Notes: a model not told the origin generated them from the letters alone. 64,000 nucleotides of DNA from Saprospiraceae bacterium (GCA_016719855.1 JADJYH010000008.1:62001-126000), one strand, 5' to 3'; numbered from the stretch's first letter, positions 44,788 through 53,682 are shown. Program-made: numbers and translations.

Positions 44788-45858
44788 TTAGGGCATCTGC
44801 TTGATGTATTGTCGCAACGCCTGCAACTGTACCCTCGTGCCCAAAAGGATGAAGCTAGAATCCTCGGTGAGCACTGTTTCTGGGCCGGGGTTGACGACAT
44901 AATTGCCGTCCGTGTGTTTGAATCCAATGATGTTGGCGCCCGTCTCCCGGCGGATGTGCAGGTCTCGAATGCTTTTTCCCTTGCACGAGGCGGGCATGTT
45001 GCGAAAATGGATTTCCTCGAACTCAATGTCCGAGTCCGCCTCGCTGGTGATGTACTGGAAGAACTCCGTAGCGCCCGGTTTGCTCACCAGCGTAGCCATG
45101 TAGAAGCCGCCAATCTGCTCCGGCATGATGACGTGGTTGGCGCCCGCAAGCTGCAACTTCCGCTGTGACCTGGCCTCGGAAGCACGGCTGATGATGTTTA
45201 GGCTAGGGTTCAACTGCCGGGCAGTCAGCACAATGAACAGGTTCTCCGAATCGTCGGGGAGGGCGGTGATGAGAGCGGTGGCCTTCATGATGCCGGCCCG
45301 TTGCAGGGCATCGTCGTGCGTGGCATCGTCTTCGATGTACAGTACCCCGTTCCCGCCCTGTTGTATTTCTTCGATGACGGCCTTGCCATTTTCCACTATC
45401 ACAAATGGCATGTGGTGATGGAGAAAATTCCTGGAAACCTCTTTCCCGTAGCGGCCATAGCCGCAAATAATCACATGGTCTTTCAATGCTTCAATCTTCT
45501 TGTTTATCATCTTGAGGTGGATATTTTTAAAAATTTCACCATTGATAACATAATACGAAAACACGGAGAGGGCGTATGCAAATATGCCGATATTGAGCAA
45601 AATAAGAACCGACGTAAACCATTCACCTGCGGCACTAAGCGGCCTAACTTCACCATAGCCGACTGTGGCGATGGTGATGGTAGTCATGAAAAAACCCTCC
45701 CTAAACGAATAGCCCTCCAGCCACATATAGCCCACCGTGCCCATCAAGAATTCTCCAAAAATCAACATCAAGGCCAACCTGTTGCTCAACACGTTTTGGG
45801 GTATTGAGTAAAATCGTCTTGATTTTTCTTGCGATGATGGGAGAAATCGTCTATTCAA
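44788..45858 (-). CDS. Potassium channel with TrkA-N (RCK) domains
   Basis: 356 residues. Two membrane helices flank a pore loop whose selectivity filter is TVGYGE (65-70), the K+ signature. The cytoplasmic part has a Rossmann RCK domain (VIICGYGRYGKEVSRNF) and a C-terminal TrkA-C-type domain with GKSIRDLHIRRETGANIIGF. It should form a tetrameric, ligand-gated K+ channel of the inner membrane. The channel, membrane protein and TonB-domain genes run in one direction with short gaps. Confidence 0.93.
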   Translation of the reverse strand: MNRRFLPSSQEKSRRFYSIPQNVLSNRLALMLIFGEFLMGTVGYMWLEGYSFREGFFMTTITIATVGYGEVRPLSAAGEWFTSVLILLNIGIFAYALSVFSYYVINGEIFKNIHLKMINKKIEALKDHVIICGYGRYGKEVSRNFLHHHMPFVIVENGKAVIEEIQQGGNGVLYIEDDATHDDALQRAGIMKATALITALPDDSENLFIVLTARQLNPSLNIISRASEARSQRKLQLAGANHVIMPEQIGGFYMATLVSKPGATEFFQYITSEADSDIEFEEIHFRNMPASCKGKSIRDLHIRRETGANIIGFKHTDGNYVVNPGPETVLTEDSSFILLGTRVQLQALRQYIKQMP

Positions 45859-45930
45859 AACATTGGAAAACTATGCCGGAAGCGGTTGTCGAAACAGGCC
45901 CAGCCCGCCCCGACAACCACTTCCCCGGCG

Positions 45931-46743
45931 TCACTTCAATAGTTTCTTAATCTTGTCGTACTCCGTTTTGTTGGTCTTGCTGCCCCGGCAGCCCAGCGAC
46001 TTCGCCTTGGCCCTGATGTCCTTGATGCGGTTGCCCGGGTCGGGGTGGGTGGAGAGAAACTCTGGAGGCGAACCGCCCTTACCCTTCATTTTTTCAAAAA
46101 AGCCAGCCGCCCCGGCAGCGTTCAGGCTGCTGCTGCAAAGGTAAATGACCGACTGCTCGTCCGCTTCCGCCTCATGGCTGCGGCTGAACTTGAGCGACGC
46201 CAGCCCCACTGCCAACTGCTCCAACATGCCGGGGTCTTTGTTGCCGGTGGCAATTTGCCGCAAGGCATCCAAGCCGTAGAGTTTCGTCATTTGCTGCGTG
46301 GAGTGGCGCTCGGCGGCGTGGGCGATCTCATGGCCCATCACCCCTGCCAGTTGGTCCTCCGAGTCGAGGTACTGGATCAGGCCCGTGTACACGTAAAGGT
46401 GGCCGCCTGGCACGGCAAAGGCGTTCAGCGTTTTATCATCTTTGATGATATTTACCTTCCAATCAAATTCGTTGGCGTGGGCCACCTTTCCGGAGCGAAG
46501 CAGCTGGGTTGTGAGGCCCCGGATGTACTTGTACGCCTCTTCGTTGCCCTTTTCTGGTAAGACGGGGAATTGCTTCGGATCGCTCTCGATTTGCTTGCTC
46601 ACTTGAAGGCCGAGCGCCTTGTCATCTTCGATGGAAAAAAGGTTGATGTCGCCCACTTTTTTCAGCAGATTGCAGTTCCAGGAAATGGCCGTGGTAAGGC
46701 TGATGGCGAACAAAAAGATGATTTTTTTCACTAACATGGTCAT
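45931..46743 (-). CDS. M48 family metalloprotease
   Basis: 270 residues. A hydrophobic N-terminus (VKKIIFLFAISLTTAI) with a Cys at 24 (ISWNC) suggests export and possibly lipid attachment, although it is not a strict lipobox. The zinc motif HEIAHAAERHS has the two His ligands and catalytic Glu (138-142), and a downstream Glu in SRSHEAEADEQSV supplies the third ligand. Similar short periplasmic M48 proteases assist outer-membrane protein quality control (BepA/LoiP type). It lies alone, with a 73-base gap to the channel gene. Confidence 0.9.
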   Translation of the reverse strand: MTMLVKKIIFLFAISLTTAISWNCNLLKKVGDINLFSIEDDKALGLQVSKQIESDPKQFPVLPEKGNEEAYKYIRGLTTQLLRSGKVAHANEFDWKVNIIKDDKTLNAFAVPGGHLYVYTGLIQYLDSEDQLAGVMGHEIAHAAERHSTQQMTKLYGLDALRQIATGNKDPGMLEQLAVGLASLKFSRSHEAEADEQSVIYLCSSSLNAAGAAGFFEKMKGKGGSPPEFLSTHPDPGNRIKDIRAKAKSLGCRGSKTNKTEYDKIKKLLK

Positions 46744-46864
46744 TTTTTATTTGAATTCAAAGGTAATGTTCAGCAGCTCATTTTTTTTTTGAGAATGGCC
46801 TCTAAGTAAACGAAAAAACCTTGACCATGCCGTATCTGTTCAATGTTGTGGAAGGTTTAAATAT

Positions 46865-46929
46865 TGTGGTCGCCCAATTTATTGGGCTGACCTATTCGCA
46901 CGGTCAGCCCAATAAATTGGGCGACCACA
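46865..46929. repeat. REPIN copy 2 (inverted REP pair, GTGG head)
   Basis: Arms 46865-46892 and 46902-46929 are a perfect 28-bp inverted repeat with a 9-base loop. Each half starts GTGG and forms its own small hairpin (ggtcgcccaa-ttta-ttgggctgacc, again with one extra t). It matches copy 1 in layout, with six paired substitutions. Confidence 0.85.
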
Positions 46930-46930
46930 T

Positions 46931-47326
46931 TCAAAGAAACCTCGACTTCAGCTCCGGCGTGGGCAGCCAGCAAGCTTCTTTTTTGCCAAACCAACGATAG
47001 CGGTTGCGGGCAATCCAATCATAAACGGCATTGCGGAGTGGCCTCGGTACTACCCAAAATACCGACAGCAGCGGCCATGCGCCGCCAATTTTTCCAACAA
47101 TCCGTAGCGGCACGTCGGCACGGGTAAATGCCTTGCCATCGTCAACCAGCACCACCGTGTTCAGTTCATCGGCGGGCAGGTGATACTGTTGGAGCAGCGC
47201 CTGCCCCGTCTCGGATTGCAGTGAGGCAAAGCGGAACTTCGCCCCGGGGTCGTGCCGGATGACCCACTGCACGGACTCGTTGCAGAGGTTGCAGACGCCG
47301 TCGAAAAGTAAAATGGGATACTGCAT
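46931..47326 (-). CDS. DCC-family thiol-disulfide oxidoreductase-like protein (DUF393)
   Basis: 131 residues, typical of the family. The hallmark LLFDGVCNLCNESVQWVI carries the redox pair C12-x-x-C15 preceded by Asp. Later blocks TVVLVDDGKAFTRADVPLRI and WVVPRPLRNAVYDWIARNRY are also standard. Family members are predicted thioredoxin-fold redox proteins with unclear roles. A NadR-like gene overlaps nothing but begins six bases upstream of it on the same strand. Confidence 0.9.
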   Translation of the reverse strand: MQYPILLFDGVCNLCNESVQWVIRHDPGAKFRFASLQSETGQALLQQYHLPADELNTVVLVDDGKAFTRADVPLRIVGKIGGAWPLLSVFWVVPRPLRNAVYDWIARNRYRWFGKKEACWLPTPELKSRFL

Positions 47327-47327
47327 G

Positions 47328-47360
47328 TTGAGTTATTGAGATATTGAGTTATTGGGTGAT
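47328..47360. repeat. Tandem ttgagttattgagatattg stutter
   Basis: Four words of the ttgagttattg family without a reverse-complement arm. It overlaps the 3' end of the NadR-like gene and encodes its last residues (SPNNSISQ). Confidence 0.6.
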
Positions 47361-47869
47361 TGAATGGCATTTACCGTGTTTAACGCATTGTTGAAGCGCT
47401 CCTCGCTGCTGCCTCCAACTTCGCTGAAAGGTACGCCGAGCGAAGTTATTTCCCTTCGGTAAATGTCCAACAACACGACCCGGTCGCCGGGGTTTTCCCG
47501 CTGCGGATCGGGCGTCCAGGGCAGGTCGGGCAGGCAGAGCAGGTAGTGGTCGGGCAGTCGCAACTGCATCAGTTCCAACGTTTCGGGATGGCAATTACCA
47601 AAGCGAAATTCCGACCAAATTTTCAACACCTCCAAACTGGTGTCAAGGAACAGCAGGCCGTTGGTCGCAGACCCCGCCATTTCATCCTCCAAAGCCATTT
47701 GCCCTTTGGCGATTTCGAGCAGGTCGTAGGCGGTGTAAGGTCGCCCGAGGCCATTGAGGTACTGCCTCGCAAACTCCGGTACCCACACCGTTCCGAAATG
47801 TCCGGCCAACTGCGCTGCAAGCGTAGTTTTTCCGGAAGACTCTGGGCCTGTGAGTACTATTTTTTTCAT
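47333..47869 (-). CDS. NadR-like nicotinamide-riboside-kinase-type ATPase
   Basis: About 178 residues. The P-loop GPESSGKTTLAAQLAGHF with VWVPEFARQYL downstream is characteristic of the kinase half of NadR and its stand-alone relatives; LFLDTSLEVLKIWSEFRFG and LLCLPDLPWTPDPQRENPG further on fit the nucleoside site and the lid. The role would be phosphorylation of nicotinamide riboside or a similar nucleoside in NAD salvage. The ATG at 47869 starts the P-loop strand; the upstream frame is unrelated. The last eight residues are encoded by a stutter repeat. Confidence 0.85.
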   Translation of the reverse strand: MKKIVLTGPESSGKTTLAAQLAGHFGTVWVPEFARQYLNGLGRPYTAYDLLEIAKGQMALEDEMAGSATNGLLFLDTSLEVLKIWSEFRFGNCHPETLELMQLRLPDHYLLCLPDLPWTPDPQRENPGDRVVLLDIYRREITSLGVPFSEVGGSSEERFNNALNTVNAIQSPNNSISQ

Positions 47870-48048
47870 AAAAAGTAAGCCACGCATTGCTCGAAATTGC
47901 ACGAATCAAATTAGCGGAAATTCGTGCAATTCAGGGTCGAAATATTGATAGAATCCATTTGTACCGCCTACTTTTGATCAAAATTCCGAACCGTTTCATC
48001 CGTAAACAATCGCCACCGAAATTGGTTATTTTCATCGGTTGAAAGGCT

Positions 48049-48666
48049 TTGTTCCTCAAATATCCCAATAACTCAATCACATTTTCCGTGCAAGACCTTG
48101 CGCCATACCACCGCTGGCAGGATTACTACGACGCTGCCCGTGACAAAAAATCTCCGTTCTACGGGCGGGTGTACGACGAGTTGAACTATACCCAAAAGAT
48201 TTACAACCACTACATCCACCCGCATTGGGATGAGTTTGGCTCTCAGACGCTCTACCTAAAAATCCTGTTTGCCGACTACGAGGAGGGCTTTGCCATCTTT
48301 GAACTGATTGGTGAATGGAACGACTGCCTGTACAACGACGTGATGTTCCTGAAGCGGGACGTGGTTGATGAACTCATCAAGCACGGCATCCACAAGTTCA
48401 TCCTGATTGCCGAAAACGTGCTGAACTTCCACGCCTCCGACGACTGCTACTACGAGGAATGGTACGAGGACGTGAAGGACGAGGATGGCTGGATTTGCCT
48501 GCTCAACCTCTTCCCGCACGTGGAAGAGGAGATGAACGATGCCCGACTTGGGTACTATATGAGCTTCGGCAAGCACCTAAACGAGGTCAACTGGCGGGTG
48601 CTGACCCCAAAGGGATTGGTGCAGAAAGTGGAGGATTTAATGATGGTGAAGCGACGGTTGCATTAA
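48049..48666 (+). CDS. Hypothetical protein, about 190-205 residues
   Basis: Not recognised. The body (LAPYHRWQDYYDAARDKKSP, IYNHYIHPHWDEFGSQTLYL, then IGEWNDCLYNDVMFLKRDVV) is rich in Tyr, Trp, Asp and Glu and lacks signal peptide or membrane segments. The start is unsure: a TTG at 48049 or a GTG at 48088 (VQDLAPYH) both fit, and the codons between them come from a single reverse-complement copy of the ttgagttattggg word, which favours the GTG. The gene is alone between two leftward genes. Confidence 0.65.
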   Translation: MFLKYPNNSITFSVQDLAPYHRWQDYYDAARDKKSPFYGRVYDELNYTQKIYNHYIHPHWDEFGSQTLYLKILFADYEEGFAIFELIGEWNDCLYNDVMFLKRDVVDELIKHGIHKFILIAENVLNFHASDDCYYEEWYEDVKDEDGWICLLNLFPHVEEEMNDARLGYYMSFGKHLNEVNWRVLTPKGLVQKVEDLMMVKRRLH

Positions 48667-48751
48667 CTGCCACGTCCTGAAAAACCTTTCAGGACGTGGC
48701 AAGTGAGGATGTGTTGAATGCAAAAAAGTCGTGCCTACCGTAAGCAAGCCG

Positions 48752-50431
48752 CTACCTTTTTCCACTGCCCCGTGGCCCCCTCCTATCCCCTTCAAACCGT
48801 TTCTTCGGTTTGTTCTCGTCACGGTCGCTCTTGATAACAAAGCCTTTCTTGCCGGTGTTCGGCTCCTTGAAGACGGACGACGACTTCGGCTTGTCTTCCG
48901 ATGAATTTTCCTGCTTTTCGGGCTGCGGCCTGGGCTGTTGTGGCCGCTGTTGCTGGCGGGGTTGTTCCCTGTTGTTGCGCTGTTCGCCGCCTTGTGGCTG
49001 GCGGTTTTCGCCGGAAGGCGCATTGCCCCGACCCCGGCCTCCCCTTCCACGTCCCCTGTTGCGGGAGGATTGTGAGCGCTCTTCACCGTTGCCGGGTGTC
49101 TCCGGGCGGGCGTCGCCTTGGGCGGGTTGTGGGCGCTGCTCGCCCCGTTGGGGTTCGTTCCTTTGGGGTGTTGCTGGTTGGCGTCGCTCGCCCCGTTGGG
49201 GTTGCTCCCGACGTGGTTGTGCTTCCCGACGAGGCTGGTTGCGGGGTTGGCGTGGCGGTCGGTCGTCGTCGGGCCTTTCATCCTTGGGGGCGCTGCCGAG
49301 CGGGAACGGATGCTCGTTCACAACGGGTATTTTTTTGTTTATCAACCTTTCGATGTCTCGCAGGAAGGCTTTTTCCTCTTGGTCGCAAAAAGAAAACGCT
49401 ATCCCAGTCGCACCAGCCCGACCCGTTCGGCCGATGCGGTGCACGTAGGTTTCGGGGATATTGGGCAGGTCGAAGTTGATTACGTGCGACAGTTCCTCCA
49501 AGTCAATACCACGTGCTGCGATGTCCGTGGCCACGAGCACCTTTATTTCACCTGCCTTGAAGCTGCTGAGGGCATTCTGGCGGGCGGTCTGCGACTTGTT
49601 GCCGTGGATGGCCTGTGCATGAACGCCAGCTTTGTTCAGGTCCTGCACCACTCGGTTTGCGCCGTGCTTCGTGCGGGTGAAGACCAGTGCAGAGCTGACG
49701 TTCTCCGTTTCGAGCAGGTGGAGCAAAAGGTTTTTCTTGCGGTTTTTGTCCACAAAGAAAATGGACTGGTCAATCAACTCGACCGTGGAAGAGACGGGCG
49801 TCACGGCCACTTTCACTGGGTCTTTGAGAATGTCGTGGGCCAGTTTCGCAATCTCAGGCGGCATGGTTGCAGAGTAAAACAGCGTCTGGCGCTCGTTGGG
49901 AATTGCCTTGATAATCCGCCGCACATCATGGATGAAACCCATGTCGAGCATCCGGTCAGCCTCATCCAGCACGAAGATTTCGAGTTGTTGGAGGCTGACG
50001 AAGCCCTGGTTCATCAGGTCGAGCAGTCGGCCTGGTGTGGCGATGAGGATGTCCACCCCCCGGCGCATGGCGTCTTCCTGCGGCTTCTGTCCCACGCCTC
50101 CGAAGACCACAAAATTGCGGAGCTTCAAGTGGCGGCCGTATGCCGTGAAGCTGTCGCCAATCTGGATAGCCAGCTCGCGGGTCGGGGTCAGTATCAGCGT
50201 TTTGATATGGTTGCTGCCCGTTCCGTTGGGGTATTTCTCGCTCAGCCTTTGTAATATAGGGATGGCGAAAGCGGCGGTTTTGCCGGTGCCGGTCTGTGCG
50301 CAGGCCAGCAAGTCGCTCCCCATGATGGAGTGCGGGATGGACTGCTGTTGAATGGGCGTCGGTGTGTCGTAACCCTCCTCCTGCAACGAGCGCAGGATGG
50401 GTTCGATGAGGTTCAAATCCTTAAAAGTCAT
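48752..50431 (-). CDS. DEAD-box RNA helicase with long disordered C-terminal tail
   Basis: 559 residues. The helicase core (about 1-370) has the Q motif with PTPIQQQSIP, Walker A ACAQTGTGKTAAFA, the FVLDEADRMLDMGF DEAD box, SATMP, and motif VI YVHRIGRTGRAGAT. The last 180 residues are Pro/Gln/Arg-rich with RG and GGRGRGN stretches, a disordered RNA-binding tail often found in Bacteroidota RhlE-like helicases. It likely acts in ribosome assembly or cold-shock RNA unwinding. The tail codons are repetitive but in frame. Confidence 0.95.
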   Translation of the reverse strand: MTFKDLNLIEPILRSLQEEGYDTPTPIQQQSIPHSIMGSDLLACAQTGTGKTAAFAIPILQRLSEKYPNGTGSNHIKTLILTPTRELAIQIGDSFTAYGRHLKLRNFVVFGGVGQKPQEDAMRRGVDILIATPGRLLDLMNQGFVSLQQLEIFVLDEADRMLDMGFIHDVRRIIKAIPNERQTLFYSATMPPEIAKLAHDILKDPVKVAVTPVSSTVELIDQSIFFVDKNRKKNLLLHLLETENVSSALVFTRTKHGANRVVQDLNKAGVHAQAIHGNKSQTARQNALSSFKAGEIKVLVATDIAARGIDLEELSHVINFDLPNIPETYVHRIGRTGRAGATGIAFSFCDQEEKAFLRDIERLINKKIPVVNEHPFPLGSAPKDERPDDDRPPRQPRNQPRREAQPRREQPQRGERRQPATPQRNEPQRGEQRPQPAQGDARPETPGNGEERSQSSRNRGRGRGGRGRGNAPSGENRQPQGGEQRNNREQPRQQQRPQQPRPQPEKQENSSEDKPKSSSVFKEPNTGKKGFVIKSDRDENKPKKRFEGDRRGPRGSGKR

Positions 50432-50580
50432 GTAAAACTAGATTGTTTGGCTCTTTGATTGTTGTTGGGGAAATGCGCCTTTTGGCTTCAAATCCAACCT
50501 TAAAACTATCCAAAACCAATTTGAAAAATAATGCTGGACAATGTGTCACCGGGCATTCCCGGCTTTGTCCACGCAAGGTT

Positions 50581-50674
50581 TGGGTATTGGGTTATTGAGT
50601 TATTAGGTTATTGAGTTATTGGGATAATTGAGTTAGCCCCCAATAATATCACAATAGCTCAATAACCCAATAAC
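50581..50674. repeat. Stutter hairpin, ttgagttattggg word family
   Basis: Five tandem gttattgag/gttattggg words (50587-50632) are answered by aatagctcaataacccaataacc (50651-50673). It lies between two co-directional genes. Confidence 0.75.
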
Positions 50675-50681
50675 CTCCTGC

Positions 50682-51818
50682 TCACAGCGCCTGTTTCAGG
50701 TCTGCCAGCAGGTCGTCTACGTCCTCGACTCCTACGCTCAGACGGATGAGCGAATCGGTCAGGCCGACTTTCAGCCGCTCTTCCCGGGGGATGGAGGCGT
50801 GGGTCATAGTAGATGGGTGGCCGATCAGCGATTCCACACCGCCTAGCGATTCCGCCAACGTAAACAGTTTTGTCTTGGTCAATGTTTTGGTGGCATTTTC
50901 TAAGGTATCCTCCTTTAGGTCGAAGGAAACCATCGCCCCGAAGTGCCGCATCTGCCGCTTGGCCAGTTCGTGGCCCGGGTGGTCAGCGAAGCCGGGGTAA
51001 TAAACCTTATTGATTTTCGGGTGGCCGAGCAGCGAGTGGGCGATTTTTTCGGCGTTTTCGCAGGCTCGCTGTACCCGTAGGTGCAGGGTCTTGATGCCCC
51101 GCAGCACGAGGAAACAGTCCATCGGACCAGGCACGGCGCCACTGGCATTTTGGATGAAATGCAGGCGCTGCGCAAGCTCGGCATCTTTTGCCACGATGGC
51201 GCCAAGCACCGTGTCGGAGTGGCCGCCGAGATACTTCGTGGCGGAGTGTACCACCATGTCGGCACCGAGGTCGAGCGGGTTTTGCAGGTATGGGGAAGCA
51301 AAGGTATTGTCCACTGCCGTGAGGATGCCCCGTGCCTTGGCCACCTTGCAGATGGCTTCGATGTCCACGATGTTGAGCATCGGGTTGGTGGGGGTTTCAA
51401 TCCAAATCAGCTTGGTGTTCGGCGTCAGGTATTGCTCAAACTGGCTGGCGTCGTACATTGGCACGAACTTCCCCTTCAGCCCGAAGCGCTCGTAAATCTT
51501 GGTGATGAGGCGGTACGAGCCGCCGTAGATATCGTTGGTAGCCACCACTTCGTCGCCTGCGTTGAGCAGCTTGAGGATGGCGTCCATGGCCGCCAGTCCA
51601 CTGCCGAAACAGATGCCGTCAGCGCCGTTTTCGAGGGCAGCGAGGTTGGCTTCCAGCGCATGGCGGGTAGGATTCTGTGTGCGGGCATACTCGTAGCCCT
51701 TGTGGTCGCCGGGGGCGGCCTGAGCGTAGGTGGAGGTTTGGTAAATGGGCGTCATCACTGCCCCCGTACTGGGGTCTGGCTCGATGCCAGCGTGGATGGT
51801 CTTGGTTGCAAATTTCAT
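50682..51818 (-). CDS. Trans-sulfuration PLP enzyme (cystathionine gamma-synthase/lyase type)
   Basis: 378 residues. Landmarks are KFATKTIHAGIEPDPSTGAV, the YEYARTQNPTRHALEANLAA block, GICFGSGLAAMDAILKLLN and VVHSATKYLGGHSDTVLGAI with the PLP lysine; the C-terminal SLGGVESLIGHPSTMTHASI region is also typical. It catalyses gamma-replacement or gamma-elimination on homoserine esters, cystathionine or methionine; which reaction cannot be decided from sequence here. The ATG at 51818 fits the family. Its gene overlaps nothing but lies 29 bases after the methyltransferase gene. Confidence 0.93.
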   Translation of the reverse strand: MKFATKTIHAGIEPDPSTGAVMTPIYQTSTYAQAAPGDHKGYEYARTQNPTRHALEANLAALENGADGICFGSGLAAMDAILKLLNAGDEVVATNDIYGGSYRLITKIYERFGLKGKFVPMYDASQFEQYLTPNTKLIWIETPTNPMLNIVDIEAICKVAKARGILTAVDNTFASPYLQNPLDLGADMVVHSATKYLGGHSDTVLGAIVAKDAELAQRLHFIQNASGAVPGPMDCFLVLRGIKTLHLRVQRACENAEKIAHSLLGHPKINKVYYPGFADHPGHELAKRQMRHFGAMVSFDLKEDTLENATKTLTKTKLFTLAESLGGVESLIGHPSTMTHASIPREERLKVGLTDSLIRLSVGVEDVDDLLADLKQAL

Positions 51819-51847
51819 TTTAAAGTTTCTTTCTGTTGGAAAACGGC

Positions 51848-52576
51848 TCACTTCGAAGCAATCAAAACAGTCTCGTTTTCCTTCATTCCAAAATAATGGT
51901 CAGCTTCGAAGCACTTGATTTCTACCTCGAAGCCTGCCGTTCTGAGGCGTTCCGCAAGGCTGTCTGCCGAGTACACCCGCACATGGTCTTCTTGCCCGAA
52001 GTGCTTCAAGCGCTCTCCGGGCGTGACAATGCTGGGGTCTTCGTAAATACCGTCATCCTTGAACGGCGTCTGGATAACCGCCTTCCCGCCAGGCTTCAAA
52101 ACTCGGTACAGTTCGGCCATCGCTTGGCGGTCGTCGTCCACATGTTCCAGCACGTGATAGCAAATCACCAGGTCAAACTGGTCGTCCGGCTCTGCAATAG
52201 CTGTGATGTCGTGCGATTTCTCAGCTTCAAACTCCCCGGCGTAGTCGCTGCTGATGTAGCGGATGCCCTTTTGCTTCCGCATTTTCCTTGACAGACAACG
52301 GCTCGGCGAAAAATCGAGGACGTTGCCGTGCATTAGGTTCTGCCCCTTCAGCACCTGCCAGAGCCTACGGTTGCGTGGCAGGCTTCCACAGGCAGGGCAG
52401 AGCATTTCTCCGTTTTCGAGGGTGATGAAAGCAGAGAGTTTGCTGTCGCAAATATTGCAGCCAACCTTGTCGCCCCTGTAGCTGATGGCTAGGATTTTCC
52501 GAAGGGCCAACTCGTTTTTGAGCAGCAATTTCTTCGGCAACCAGCGCTTCATCAGCTGTTGTACTGCCTCGTACAT
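51848..52576 (-). CDS. Class I SAM-dependent methyltransferase with zinc-ribbon-like N-terminus
   Basis: About 242 residues. A front segment contains two CxxC pairs (C40/C43 and C60/C63: GCNICDSK and LCPACGSL), suggesting a zinc ribbon. Then come HGNVLDFSPSRCLSRKM (SAM loop), DYAGEFEAEKSHDITAIAEP, the FDLVICYHVLEHVDDDRQAM strand with the acidic pair, and LYRVLKPGGKAVIQTPF. This layout is common in methyltransferases acting on sugars or lipids near polysaccharide genes. The ATG at 52576 is preferred to the upstream TTG at 52600. Confidence 0.88.
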   Translation of the reverse strand: MYEAVQQLMKRWLPKKLLLKNELALRKILAISYRGDKVGCNICDSKLSAFITLENGEMLCPACGSLPRNRRLWQVLKGQNLMHGNVLDFSPSRCLSRKMRKQKGIRYISSDYAGEFEAEKSHDITAIAEPDDQFDLVICYHVLEHVDDDRQAMAELYRVLKPGGKAVIQTPFKDDGIYEDPSIVTPGERLKHFGQEDHVRVYSADSLAERLRTAGFEVEIKCFEADHYFGMKENETVLIASK

Positions 52577-52631
52577 GGTGGAATAGGTGCCAAGTGTCAA
52601 AAATCAGCCCGCAAAGGTAGGAAAATCCAAA

Positions 52632-52670
52632 AAGGAAAAGGGCAACGGGGTATTCCCGGTTGCCCTTTCC
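52632..52670 (-). terminator. Terminator after the HU gene
   Basis: On the minus strand the hairpin aagggcaacc / ggttgccctt-type is followed by TTTTCCTTTTT. Confidence 0.88.
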
Positions 52671-52700
52671 TTTCTGAAAGCTAGAGCTTTCGGTTCCTGA

Positions 52701-52973
52701 TTAGTTTACAGAATCCGCCAGTTCTTTGCCAGGCTTGAATTTCACGGAAGTCTTAGCGGCAATCGTGATGGATTGGCCTGTCTGTGGGTTGCGGCCCTGG
52801 CGAGCCTCACGCTTGGAAACAGAGAAAGTACCGAAGCCGATGAGGGTAACTTTGTCACCTTTCGTCAGTGATTCACCGACAGCTTCGAATACAGTGTTAA
52901 CGGCAGAAGTAGCCTGAGCTTTGGTAAGACCAGCGCTTTCTGCAACCTTGTTGATCAAATCTCCTTTGTTCAT
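52701..52973 (-). CDS. HU-family DNA-binding protein
   Basis: 90 residues, a textbook HU: MNKGDLINKVAESAGLTKAQ, TVFEAVGESLTKGDKVTLIG, and the arm GFGTFSVSKREARQGRNPQT that inserts into the DNA minor groove. It binds and bends DNA non-specifically and organises the nucleoid. It has a clean promoter (TTTG-18-TATTTTTG) and terminator of its own. Confidence 0.97.
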   Translation of the reverse strand: MNKGDLINKVAESAGLTKAQATSAVNTVFEAVGESLTKGDKVTLIGFGTFSVSKREARQGRNPQTGQSITIAAKTSVKFKPGKELADSVN

Positions 52974-53014
52974 CTTAAATGGTTTAAAAAATTTACAGAT
53001 TTAAAAAAGTGGCG

Positions 53015-53044
53015 CAAAAATATACAAGCATCCCTATCCACAAA
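53015..53044 (-). promoter_or_regulatory. HU promoter TTTG-18-TATTTTTG
   Basis: On the minus strand TTTG (53041-53044) is separated by 18 bases from TATTTTTG (53015-53022), about 41 bases upstream of the HU start. This is the best-formed Bacteroidota promoter in the window. Confidence 0.75.
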
Positions 53045-53159
53045 CGTTTTGAGAAGAAAAATGCCTGATTTTATTGGCCTTTTCAACGAATACTCGCTTT
53101 TGACAGGGATATTGCTCAACTTTGCATCATTCTTTTCAGATTAAAATTTGTTTTTGCAC

Positions 53160-53357
53160 ATGAAGAAGTCATCCTTTTTGCTTGTTTTTGGCATCGCTGC
53201 CTGTTTCATCCTCCTCTCCACCAGCTCTTGCAACCGTGGCTCGGGCTGTCCGATGAGCGAGTCGGCACACGTACAACCCGATAAGAAGGGCAAGTATCCA
53301 CGGTCAAAAACCAAGTCGGGACTTTTCCCGAAAAATGTCTATAAACGAGGAAAATAA
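53160..53357 (+). CDS. Small lipoprotein, 65 residues
   Basis: MKKSSFLLVFGIAACFILLS leads to TSSC, a lipobox-like cleavage site, then a short basic tail SESAHVQPDKKGKYPRSKTK ending in NVYKRGK. It is a small lipoprotein of the kind common in Bacteroidota; the function is unknown. The ATG at 53160 (MKKSS) is preferred to the in-frame codon four residues upstream. It is divergent from the HU gene. Confidence 0.7.
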   Translation: MKKSSFLLVFGIAACFILLSTSSCNRGSGCPMSESAHVQPDKKGKYPRSKTKSGLFPKNVYKRGK

Positions 53358-53682
53358 CGCATAGCGGTGGGCGGTTGTTTCAGCATTTGCTCGCTTTTTA
53401 CCCATATTCATTAGGTTTTTCTTCAATTCCTTTGAAAAAAAACATCTCGGGGCGTCTATCGAACAGAATTCGGTTTACGCCCTGTGTTTTTCTACATCGA
53501 AAAACTGGTTAATAAGCCAAAACAGCGGTAAAAAAAATGCTGCTGTTCCGTGGTGCAAAATGAGGGAAGAACCAGCGAATTTTCCCAAAAAAACATCAAA
53601 AAGGTAATAGGTGCTACTGAAGGAAGTGCCGAGGCTGGTGCTAGGCGGGTTGTGGTGTGAGAAGTTTCAGTGACGCTATATA
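53358..53682. other. Gene-free stretch, 325 bp
   Basis: No convincing gene, terminator or repeat was seen. The reading frames are short and the sequence is of mixed composition. Confidence 0.5.

Noticed and set aside
48810..49270. Repetitive codons in the helicase tail as a possible CRISPR or minisatellite
   Set aside because: The repeats are imperfect, in frame and encode a Pro/Gln/Arg-rich tail normal for this helicase type.
49118..50254. 378-residue frame antisense to the helicase
   Set aside because: Opposite-strand shadow of a gene with all helicase motifs.
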